From: Morinoia aosen
Taxonomy: Eukaryota; Arthropoda; Malacostraca; Amphipoda; Talitridae
DNA: 64,000 nucleotides
Reading direction: 5' to 3'
NCBI GenBank assembly: GCA_030386875.1
Contig: CM059562.1
Location: forward strand, 73,034,201-73,098,200
Below the pieces are notes generated by a model. The model was not told the origin of the DNA. It saw only the letters and a program-made list of their open reading frames with translations, and made no database searches. Positions 11,101 to 20,997 of this stretch are shown in pieces. The position numbers were made by a program, and so were the translations under genes. Numbering within the stretch: position 1 is the first letter of the stretch; each line of letters starts with the position of its first letter.

Positions 11101-12898
11101 ACCCAAAAATTTCCGTGAAATTTGCATTAATTACGCAAGTCGACTTTCTGTTTTTGACGAAAAACTTAAAAATTGTCAGCTCTACAAATGAAGTCACATT
11201 AAGATCATACATTCGTAACATAATTTATTTTTCGAGTCCAAATAAGTGTTCATAATCTCAACTGACACTTAACGTGGGGTTTATGTAGTTTAGGAAGTTA
11301 ACTGTTAACACCAAAATAAAAACAAAATGACGTTATTGCTGAAACATTCAATCACTTATTTATAGAAAAATATCGTAAATTGTATACCTGCTCTCCGGAA
11401 AAGTCATCCAATTTTGATCCGACGATGTACAGGCCACAGGAGGTTTCAGACGGCGCCACATCGGCGTCTGAGCAGCCCAAGACTGTGTACTCCCTGAGGC
11501 ACAAGTGATCAGTGAATTTTTCACCATGTCACAAGTCTTTTAGTCTATAGCTTCAAACAGGCAATAATATCATGAAAATAAACTTTTCAATGTTGCATCG
11601 CAGAACATGAGATTCTACCTTAACAAATACATGTAGGAAATTTATATTTTGGAGGGGAGGGATTTGTACAACATTTCGTTGGAGGATTCACATCTTTGAA
11701 AAATTGATACGAAAGAACAAGCAATTTGAAGTAATGATGCTCTCCCGTACAAGTGATCACATTTGTTTCTCCATCCAAACGAGAATAGGGATGATGAGGC
11801 AAATATGAGAATGCTGAGGCAAGTATGAGGATGAAGAGACAAATATGAGGATGATGAGGTAAGTATGAGGATTATGAGCTAATATGAGAATGATGAGCCA
11901 AATATGAGGATGATGAGGTAAATTTGAGCAGGATGTGGTAAGCTTGAGGTTGATGCAGTGAGTATGAGGGCTATGAACAAGGTAGAAGCCTGCCCTCGCC
12001 TCACCTGCCACAGACGCGCTGTGTGCTGCTGTGCAGGTGCCTGCACACCGCCTCAGCTACGCCCACGCGATTGAGGAAGTCTTGGGCTGAGTTGAGCCAC
12101 GACATGTCCAATTTTGAAGGCCTGAAAGTAAAGGAACGCAATGTTACGCAACTTCAAAATAAAATAACTTTTGATTCAAAATAAAATAAAATCGTTAGCA
12201 GCTTGATGTACTCCCACAATTGCAACGTTCCTGCAGTTTCGAAATAGAAAATCATAAAAAGCCATAAGCGAATGAGTACGAAATTGTGAGCAGCCATATG
12301 TTGTAACTGGTACAATTTTTCTCACAATTTTAACAACTTAGAACATTGCTTAAATCAGTGTAAACGCTTTGGAGAGTAACCGACAGTCCTATATCAATAG
12401 TTCTATTTCAACTCTCCTTATGTAACGCAAAAACCTAAATTACTGAAACCCAACTTGGGTGATGAAGCAATTCAATAACCTTTTTTAAAAAGCTACGCTG
12501 CAGCTCAAATTAGACAACCGCACTCACTTGAGTCCATCCACTGCGAAGCGGAAATTATCGACGGTCTTCTGGATCTGCCACTCGTCGGCTGGGCGTCGAA
12601 CTTCCTGATCTGCAGAGGCGATGTGACCTGCAGAGACTTCGTGACTTGCGGAGACGATGTGATCTGCAGAGACGATGTGACCTGTGGAGACAATGTGATC
12701 TGCAGAGACGATGCGACCTGCAGGAACCATGTGACCTGCAGAGACTTCCTCAGCTGCAGAGACTATGTCCTCCACCAGCTGAGCCTCCAAGTCCCCGGCG
12801 CGCTGCTTGTGGACAGAGAACACAAACATGCCAGCCCCGTATGCTACCAGCACCAGCAGGTACAGCGTGACGGGGTCTACACGCAGTTTCAGTTTCAT
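7768..12898 (-). CDS. METTL24-like: METTL24-like gene 2 (seven exons, divergent, apparently complete)
   Basis: In transcript order the exons are 12898-12528, 12121-12005, 11493-11388, 10879-10763, 9290-9213, 8371-8258 and 8103-7768. They total 1239 bases, 412 codons plus a TAA stop, with no internal stop and intron phases 2,2,0,0,0,0. The last five phases equal those of gene 1. The start ATG at 12898 precedes a short basic stretch and a membrane segment of about 20 residues (TLYLLVLVAYGAGMFVF), so it is a likely type II Golgi/ER protein. A hexapeptide-repeat stem follows, then the family block with SKLDMSWLNSAQDFL, CSDADV, CGLYIVG, QVLVEMRV and GFKRVHLLSYV. The FDPT and DIEGAEW motifs of gene 1 are replaced (IQVN, LSERALN). 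It may therefore be a pseudo-enzyme. Intact splicing argues against a decayed pseudogene. Confidence 0.72.
8258..8371 (-). CDS. METTL24-like gene 2, exon 6
   Basis: Acceptor CTTATTTCAG, donor TCAAGC|GTAAGT; phase 0/0, 38 codons. It encodes LSERALNMNAVSQLLSSGLL then QVLVEMRVNSNLSS. It occupies the place of the LDIEGAEW exon; the QVLVEMRV strand matches QLAVEIHV of gene 1, while the DIEGAEW motif is lost. Confidence 0.7.
9213..9290 (-). CDS. METTL24-like gene 2, exon 5
   Basis: Acceptor CATGCTCAG, donor TTGCAG|GTAAGT; phase 0/0, 26 codons (FLNSEDESVKKADASL, ending PRLFLQ). It starts with FL like the gene 1 linker exon but is 14 codons shorter. Acceptor pyrimidines are modest. Confidence 0.6.
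10763..10879 (-). CDS. METTL24-like gene 2, exon 4 (divergent FDPT-position exon)
   Basis: Acceptor ATCACCGACAG, donor CTAACG|GTGAGA; phase 0/0 and exactly 39 codons, like the FDPTL exon of gene 1. It encodes EYHRECNVTHIQVNANSN, then HAKMKNSNHIF. Cys6, Val8 and a later KMK triplet align with gene 1, but the FDPTL motif is absent. Position, length and phase carry this call more than sequence identity does. Confidence 0.6.
11388..11493 (-). CDS. METTL24-like gene 2, exon 3
   Basis: Acceptor TTGTGCCTCAG, donor GAGCAG|GTATAC; phase 2 in, 0 out. It encodes EYTVLGCSDADVAPSETSCG then LYIVGSKLDDFSGEQ. It matches gene 1 (CMDEDV...NCTVYSFGVADE) in cysteine spacing and in the Y-x-x-G element. Confidence 0.75.
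11785..11975. repeat. GATGATGAGG(C/T)AAATATGAG minisatellite in gene 2 intron
   Basis: Roughly ten units of 19-20 bp, degenerate, lie between exons 2 and 3 of METTL24-like gene 2. Confidence 0.8.
12005..12121 (-). CDS. METTL24-like gene 2, exon 2
   Basis: Acceptor ACTTTCAG, donor GGCAG|GTGAGG. It encodes PSKLDMSWLNSAQDFLNRVG and ends in TQRVCGR. It aligns with the first visible exon of gene 1 (SKLD...WL...QDF...R) and has the same in and out phases. Confidence 0.75.
12528..12898 (-). CDS. METTL24-like gene 2, exon 1: signal anchor and repeat stem
   Basis: The exon starts at ATG 12898 (MKLKLRVDPVTLYLL...) and ends in AA|GTGAGTG, phase 2. Residues 11-27 are hydrophobic with basic residues on the N-terminal side, as in a type II anchor. 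Residues 52-99 are eight hexapeptides of the form VSA(G/D)HI. A conserved-looking tail WQIQKTVDNFRFAVDGLK reaches the splice site. A TTG five codons upstream is in frame but ATG is preferred. Confidence 0.72.
12602..12745 (-). repeat. Coding 18-bp minisatellite in the stem of METTL24-like gene 2
   Basis: Eight copies of an 18-bp unit encode hexapeptides VSAGHM, VPAGRI, VSADHI, VSTGHI, VSADHI, VSASHE, VSAGHI and ASADQE. The repeat stays in frame because the unit is a multiple of three. Confidence 0.9.
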
Positions 12899-13686
12899 GA
12901 TTTTGAACTTCAATTGTTTATGAATGTGTGATCAGACTTCACTTGGATTATTTACTTGTTTTATTCACTTGGTTTATTCAGTTGGTTTATTCCCTAGTAT
13001 GAAAGAACTTCACTTGGATTGTCAAAGAATGTAGTCTGAGATTTTATTTTCAGGTTAGGGAAATATGCATTATGATACAATAATTTACAAGATCTATTTA
13101 AGAACGTAATATAAGATGATTTTTAACTTGTATCGTGAATGAAAGTAATGTAAGAAATTAATTAACTTGGGCTGCTAAAGTATGAGCTTATAGCAATCTT
13201 TTATTAGACAAGAATTTGTAAAAGAACACACATGCTGTGCTTGACTTGAATTGCTTAAGTAATGTTCTAAAATTTCGCCTGAAAATGTATGAAAAAATTT
13301 TGCTTAAAAAATCATTGACCTCACCTCAAATTAAAACCACTAAAATCGATGCCACGACTTGTATGCAGGAAATTGTACATTGTTTTTTAATTCCTTTGTT
13401 TTAGCATAAGATTATATATGTTTTAGACAACTAGTGCGTTGCAAGAGCATACAGTTTAGCCAAAATTTTCGTGAGAACTAATAATTACCATTATGATATT
13501 ATGAAATACTTTATAACTAACTTTTACTATTTTGAGTATAAACGTTTCTCTATATCTTCATTCCAGTGAACAAATTCTACTTCCCTAGGCCACACTGCTA
13601 AAACCCTTAGAGACCAGAATACATTTTGCTCGCGTAACCTGGTTTATTAGTACGAAGAAGTTTTAGCAACAATTTTTTATTCAATC

Positions 13687-13812
13687 ACCAGTTTTTGTCA
13701 GTGAAATACACCAGTTTTTGTCTCAAAAATACGCTAGTTTTGTCAGTGATATACACCAGTTTTTGTCTCAAAAATACGCTAGTTTTGTCAGTGAAATACA
13801 CCAGTTTTTGCC
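13687..13812. repeat. 45-bp tandem repeat
   Basis: Two full copies and partial flanking copies of a unit beginning CCAGTTTTTGTCTCAAAAAT. Confidence 0.85.
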
Positions 13813-14199
13813 ACCTTCGTGGCGAGTGCCTCGTAGCGATGGAATTTTAGGTCACCAATTTATAATTTTTTTAATGCTTCAACACTAAACTTAAGAAAGC
13901 ATGTAGATACTCTTCATTAGGCCCAATTTAAAGCGATCGTAAAAAAAGGAAATCAATCAGTAATCAGAAACAATGATGAAGACTGTATCTTAGATAAACA
14001 AAAATGAAGAGTTATACGAAATTGTGAAAAATATCAAAAGGATACAGAAATTTAAAACCTGAGCACAAAAACATAGAGCAAAACAGAGTAAAAAGAAACC
14101 ATAATGGGCAATAAGGAAACATAACAAGCTACAAAAAAACCTAAAACCTATAAGGAAAAGAAGAAGCCATATGGAGAAACAATGAGCCGCAAGGAGTAG

Positions 14200-14420
14200 T
14201 AATCAGCCATATGGAGTAGCAAGAAGCCATAAAAAGCCACAATAAGCCATAAGGAGAAGCTATAAGCTATAAGGAGCAACAGTCAGCCATAAGGAGTAGC
14301 TATAAGCTATGAGGAACAACAATGAGCCATAAGGAGTAGCTATAAGCTATAAGGAGCAACAGTCAGCCATAAGGAGTAGCAATAAGCTATAAGGAGCAAT
14401 AATAAGCCACAAGGATCAAA
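14200..14420. repeat. 40-bp tandem repeat (AGCCATAAGGAGTAGC...)
   Basis: About five copies of a 40-bp unit that is itself two related 20-bp halves (AGCCATAAGGAGTAGC / AGCTATAAGGAGCAAC). A more degenerate halo extends from about 14100 to 14480. Confidence 0.85.
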
Positions 14421-15392
14421 ATTGAACAATAGTAGCCATAACAAGTCATAAGGAGAAATAAAAAAATTATAACAAACCATGAAGATGGATAGGAAGCTCA
14501 ATAGAACAGTAAACATCAATGATAAACTAAAAAAAATTCGGCAAAGGGAAGAATGAAAGAAAAGAATAAAGAATGAAAGAAAAGTTGTCCTTCAGCAAAG
14601 CACGAAGGACAAAGTATGCAATACGCGAGATCAAAGAGCACAAAAGAGATATGAAAGTAACTCAGAAATGTCAGGAGCCAGGGAAAGAAAATTTACAAAC
14701 AACCAAAAGAAGGGGTACAAAACAACAATAATCAAAGAAGAATCACACGAAAACTTGGATGAGCCACGAAGAACATACAGAAATGAGAAATTTGCCACAA
14801 ATACTGCACAAACTACAATTGAAGAATATACAAGATTCAAAAATTGAGATGTTGTTTTCACAACTCTCATCTGTTCAAAAATAAGCCCCAGCCCGAAGCT
14901 ACCACGAGGGGCACTGAACTGCCTTCCAGGAAAATTGAGCGTAAACCAATGAGGAAAAAGCGTTGGAAAGTGGCATTTCTTTGAGAATATTTCTGCGTTT
15001 TCCGTTTTTTTTAGCGCATTCTATTTTTATGACCGGCTCTTTATCATATGTGCTTTTACGGATTGAAGTTTGTGGATTTATGCAGAGGGTTTTGTTTTTT
15101 GTATGGCATTGTCTCGAATTATGAGCTGTATTGGATAAAATTTACGGCCGCTCTATTTCTATTTTCCCTTTCATACCCTTGTCAATTATAAAAAATCATT
15201 AGGACTATTATTGAAAAAATGTCATTACTCATATCGAACTAAAAGAAAAATTGGTAAAACATCTAGCAACATAAATTTGAAATTGATACTTAAATCTTCG
15301 TATTAATTACCGTAGATTTATTTTGAAATCTAGACTTTTCACACATGGTGGAGAATGAATCACAGGGCTGACGCTAGATGGTGCGGTGGGCG

Positions 15393-15464
15393 TGACGTCA
15401 TCGACGGTGAACCATGCGTCACTGATGCGTCACATGGATAGGCAACTTTTCTGTCACAGCCAAT
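15393..15464. promoter_or_regulatory. CRE plus CCAAT box patch (candidate promoter)
   Basis: A perfect palindromic CRE (TGACGTCA, 15393-15400) lies in locally GC-rich DNA with a GGTGGGCG box beside it and a CCAAT at 15460-15464. The arrangement resembles a small promoter. It is 2.5 kb upstream of the gene 2 start on the - strand, but no transcript start is visible. Confidence 0.35.
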
Positions 15465-18400
15465 GGGATTTCTCCGTTACGTTAAGCTTGCTTTGTGAAC
15501 CTGCGTGAAATTTGTGTTACCCTAGAACATGAATGCAGAAAACGAGTAATCTGACCGCCTTCTGTCAATTTTTGACTACTTAATAATTTATGTTGAATTT
15601 TTTATTTTTACATACTAAACTGGCAAACGTAAGACCTAATTTACTAATTCTACTGGTGAATACCTTGAGGTAAATAGGTTGTTAATATAAATTGTTTAAA
15701 ATTCCAAACTACAACTATGGGCAAGTTTCTTTTCATTGAAACATTTATTTCTTAAAAATCCATAGAGGGTTCATTCTGTTCACTAGATATTTTCGTGAAA
15801 CGGGGGGGATAATTTCAAGATGTGTCTCCAAATTTTGTTGATATTCTTGATGTGATAGAAAAAAAATCACGAATTTATAAAAATTTTTATTCGGTTTTAT
15901 ACTGCTCAGTTCCCGTACTGTTTATTTCAACAGCGATATGGGAGTGTAGGCACAGAGCTGAGGAAGGTTGCGTGAGCGGTGTCACTGCAATGTGGAGATG
16001 ATCGGTACCTGTAGTGCTTGCTTCTGATACGTGAGCTAATCAGGTGAGCCTCATTTAGTGGTTAAAAATTTAAACCGTAGACCTTATAAATCGTGACCTG
16101 GATTGTGTTTTGCTTCCATGCCTTCTTCACGCAGCTGACATAAATAGAAAATTACAGTAGCGATTTAAATAATTCGTAAAAATGATTTTAAATAAGTGAT
16201 CTTCAAAAACAAAATCTCAATCTTAATCGCCATATTTCAGTCAGATTTAACTTCTATTTATATACAGGAAATGGAAATGGCCATTACATTTCTTCATCTT
16301 GTTGGTAATGGTATATTCAATGATAAGTGTTTTCCCTCAATCATTTATTTTCGACTAGTGACATGAGTATTACAATACTCATGTGTGTGTATCACCTAAG
16401 TGTATTAACTTTAAGATATTTTAAAAACCAATGATAGGAATTTTGTACTATCTCTATTGGAAATAAAATGTTTTTCTTTTCATTGCCTACCGAGTTTATT
16501 TTTTCGGCCCTTGAATATAACGTAAGGGTCACAAATTCAAAAACTACAAAATGAGGCTAGCTGGGAAATTCTTGCCTGGCAAAAAGTGCAAATAAAATAC
16601 TGCATGCTTTAATTCAGATAAACTTTACAAATGGTCATATACAAATTGTTTCATTATTAGGCATCATTTAATCTCATCTTACAGCACGCTGCGTTACAAC
16701 AAATTACCTTCTCGGAAGAGTGGCCTCGAAAGTCCAAAGCGTTTTTGTGTTTTGTATTTTTGGTGCATATACGCGAAAAATGTTCATCATCACTTCTAAT
16801 TTGTACATTCACCTCATGGTAACGGCATTTAGCAACCGCAAGTTTAGGCTGCTAGATTCACCATTTTCTGCTTTACACAAAGTTCTGACAGTTTTCAGAT
16901 TAACTTTAATCCTAAAGACAACGTTCAGTCTCTCAGTTCTGCAGAGTTGTCACTCACATAGTTGTCTCCATTTATGAAAATGGCTTAAAAGAAGCTCACA
17001 CTTTAGGATTTTGGAAAGAAAAAGAGCCAATCTGGCAATTCTGCTGCGCAGGTTCCCCCCTTGAGTGTGACGACATCGACACGTCACCCTTCTCTGAGAA
17101 ACCTGTTTGCTTCATCCGACCGTCCACGCGGCAGGGAGCTTTGACATCAGTCGTGCGTCTCTGAAAAACGTTCAACAACCTCATCACTGTTCCTAGATCG
17201 AAAAATAACACATAAACCTGGCAAATTCGCTTCTGAAAACTTGTGTCAGAAGATATTTACGGTCACTACTCTTCATTGTGTAACAGAGTGTTTATTATTA
17301 TCGTCTTCTGAGAATTTCTGATGCAATATTTGACGTAGTTACACCTGCTTTTACATGTTTCTACACGTATCATAGTTCATCTTTTTGCAGCACTTTAACT
17401 TTAGACTTTGAGGCCTCTCGCTGCTTGGTCTTCTTGATCTTGCACCATGTGATTTAAAACTAGAGAGCAACGACTCTAGAGTGTCATATCTAAATTAACT
17501 TCCGAGTATGAGCAAACAAAATTGCTTGACTGGAACTTTCTCTTGTATAAAGAAAGCAAATGCAAACCAATTTTTACAATTTTAAAACAGGTTAAGGTAA
17601 TTGGTTATATGTATGTCTACGTAGTGATTGCATCGAAAATTGTTGCGTTTGATTTGCAAAATTGTTATACTAAATGAACAAGCGATGACACGTTGATTCT
17701 AATTTTCAAGTCAGAGGAGAAAAGTTCAACACCTTCCATCATTTTACTTGTTTACTGATAAAGCAGCCAATACAGACAACTTTCAAACCAGAAATCTCAC
17801 AATAAATTTCGCTTAGTCTTATCTAGGACTTAATGTTAAACACAATTTATCATACAAGGAGATTTTGACAACTTCAGCAAACAACGCACAAAGCCGTCTA
17901 CTAGAATTATGATGATAGTCTGACTATCAGAAGCTATACAAATAACTTAATCAAATTTATTCTTTCTTTATAAAAAGAAAAGTTTGAGTATCTTCGCTTA
18001 ACTGTAGTGCAAAATCATTGCTGAAAATTATATTTTCAGTTTCGTAGTGGTTTGGGGATAACACAAGTTTTCAACGAGGATTTTTTCAACGCTAGTAACA
18101 TAAAGTTATGAAGATAATAACACTTTGAACTTATATTTTGAAAATTACGAAAAAATCTGGTTTCAATTCTACTTCGTACAATTTCAGTGAAAAAATAATA
18201 TGAGGTATCGGATTTGAATGAATTCATTCAAACGTGCAGCAAGTTTCAAAGAACAATGAGTTGAATATACGAATTTTGGTGGCCCAAATTTACGGTAATT
18301 TGTACCGAACAATTTACGACACAGAATCTCGCTCAGCTTCTGGAACGTCAAAACTACGTGCAAGATGGTAACGTCTGGAGTGAAAGCTTTCAAAAATATC

Positions 18401-20088
18401 TCTGAATCAATTGCAGCGTTTGTTTAATTCACTTGAGGTAATTACACTCTCACATTCAACTTCAAAATTTACTCGTATTAACTGCAGTTTCACTTTCAAT
18501 CAACTTCAATTACACTTTCAATAATTGCAGTCTCACTTTCAACTTCATTCCCAAAATTTATTCGGTTTAAAGTCGCCCTGATGTCCAAAATTCAAAACAT
18601 AATCAGTTTTTCATTAAAAATAAACGAATTCTTAACTGAATCTACTCGGTGTCCTGTTACTTGAAATTTAAAATATGATTAGTTTTTCACGCCTAAAATA
18701 AACTGATTCTCAATAACCTCATACTTCAAAACACTTTCTGATTTTTAGAGTATGAGATAAACTTCTTCAAGTGAATCTTATATGAATTAAAATTTGCAAC
18801 CATAATTAAAAATGGTAATGTCATACATAATATTTACGAGATGGCATTGTTGGAAATGTCGTAATTCAAAATGAAATGTTTCATACGGGAACACTTTGAG
18901 GAAATTTTGACTGGGTGAACTACAGTCGATGAAAAAACTCATGTTTATTTCAAATTTTAGGTAGGTTGTTTTAAAATCAGTAACGACTATTTTAGATGAT
19001 GATAGCTTGGATAATTGATTCAAAAAGACAAATTTTTATCCCTCCCGGTTAAGATAACTAAATAACTCATGATTACATATCAGTCCAAAAAATAAAACGT
19101 TCTTAAAGCGGTCTAACGACGCAACGAGAAGCACAAAAAATAAGCGACATGCAATCTATAACGAAAGGAAAACTGGACAGTTATGTCCATCTTTTCATTC
19201 CCGGTTTAATCTATTGAGATCAGAAAAAGCTGACTGATTTTGATTCCACAAAATCCGCGACGTACATTAGCAGAATAGAAAGAAAGAGAGCTTACCGTTT
19301 AATTAAAAATTATACAAAAAGTCAGGAAACAATAATTTAATTACTGAACCCTATCCCATTCTTTGTCATTCATATTATGATTGATGAATAATTGAGATAT
19401 ACATATTGTGAGCTTCAAGATCATACTCATATGACCAGCTAACAAGTACATATGCTAGTTCCTTACCAACTACAATAGAATTGACAAAATTGGAAACTAA
19501 GAAAAATCGCTTCACCTTTGTGAAGCAACGCTCCAGAATAAATGTACAGTTAACTTTATCGGTACAAGCGCCTTGTAAATAAGGAACTAATCTCACAAAA
19601 ATCTAAGCACAGCTGTGAGAACCCTACAGCTTAGGAACTCCAACAAACCACTTAGTTCTAAAGTACTACTAAAAATACTGCACAGCGTCTAATTGTAACA
19701 AAGACAATCTTAATTCAGAGTCAATAGGAATGTTTCTACAAAATAAGGAATACAGAATGAAATCAAAGACTAAATCATAGTCAAAAAGTGCACCAACAAC
19801 AAATGCTCGTGAAAGACAGGATTCAGTATGATAACATAAGCGCTATTAGAAGATTCTTTTTACTCTATTTTTTAGCAAATTATTGCAAATTCTTATCAGT
19901 ATATTTTCGCTAATCTTTTAGACTGCTTTTATTAAGTACTACCATTGCTTCAGAAAATCATAGGAGACATTGCATTGGAATAGGTCATAAAATATTTTAG
20001 CTGTCTGTCAATACTATTTGAAAAATGTTGGCACTAATGTTACGATGCTCTCACTCGTCAATTCCATTGGATACCAATGCTAACAAAC

Positions 20089-20094
20089 TTTATT
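20089..20094 (-). terminator. Candidate poly(A) signal of the ETS gene
   Basis: AATAAA on the - strand about 200 bases after the ETS stop codon. The position is plausible but the motif is common in AT-rich DNA. Confidence 0.35.
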
Positions 20095-20291
20095 TGCTTG
20101 AGGCCACTGTTCAAGCTTTCTCTTCCCTTCCATCTCTGCATTACTGCTTTTGTAATGAGTGTACAACATTAGTTCAGAGCAGCGCAATGATACTACTCGT
20201 TCACATTTGCCAATAATTTTGCTTGCCGTAAGTATCAGACAACTTAACGTATTACACGAACGAAAAACAGATTCTCTTTATGACGATAACT

Positions 20292-20997
20292 TTAAGGTCT
20301 TCGGTAATGAGGGGCTTGCTGCCTGTCAGAACTCGAAGATGATGTCGAAGGAGGGTAGAAAGAGGGAGAACTTGAAGGGGCCAAGAACCCCATTGCTTGG
20401 GGAGATGCAAGAGGAGATCTGAAAGAGGCACTCCCTATGTCCAGACGGGGTGACTTCCCAGGGGAATGAGTGATCTGAGGGGAAGAAGTTGCTAGAGGGG
20501 ATGAAGTGGCCAGGGGTGAGGTGATGCTTGTGAATGACGACGACCCACTCGGAATGGGAAGCGTGCTCGGAAGGGTGAAAGATTTGCTCACAGCGTCAAT
20601 TGGGATGTGAGATGGAGACAGAAAATGAGACGTTGGAACCGAGGAAGGGACCGTAGACACACCATGTTGGGGGCTTGCTCCAGAGGACGCAGACTGAGCA
20701 GGAGAGCTTGTGAGTTGAGCCATGCTGCTCGCGATGTAAGACGCCTGAGAAGAAATGCTTTCCCAGTAAGATGGGGGAGGCTGAGTGTGAGCAGGCACAA
20801 TGGGGGAGGTTGGGGCTGGGGCCACGATGGGGTTGCCGAACAGGTGAGAGTAGGGGGCCAAAAGGGCCAAGTGGTCCGTACATCGCGCGCTGTCGATGCT
20901 CTGCTGCTGGCGCACCTGGTCCAGCCCGCGAAAGTCAAACTTGTAAGCGTATCTCTTGCCTGGAACTTTGGTCATGATGTTCTTGTCGTAGTAATAC
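20292..20997 (-). CDS. ETS factor, terminal exon
   Basis: Acceptor AAATTCGCAG|GTATTAC at 20997. The exon opens with [20 protein letters not shown], completing the ETS domain, then [13 protein letters not shown] 190-residue Pro/Ser/Thr-rich tail includes PPPSYWES and [14 protein letters not shown] before the stop at 20292-20294. Such tails are transactivation regions in ERG/FLI1 proteins. 234 codons before the stop. Confidence 0.93.

Larger units (their letters stand above)
12899..20291. other. Gene-poor stretch between METTL24-like gene 2 and the ETS gene
   Basis: I find no exon with convincing splice sites and protein similarity. The stretch contains minisatellites (13687-13812, 14200-14420), a CRE/CCAAT patch (15393-15464) and scattered short frames. 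A 71-codon frame at 16996-17211 (- strand) sits in slightly GC-richer DNA but has no recognisable domain. Confidence 0.5.

Noticed and set aside
11620-12011. Overlapping - strand frames of 60 to 84 codons with His/Ile/Leu repeats
   Set aside because: They are translations of the GATGATGAGG minisatellite in an intron.
12623-12931. + strand frames rich in Cys, Arg and Asp
   Set aside because: They are the antisense of the gene 2 first exon and its 18-bp repeat.
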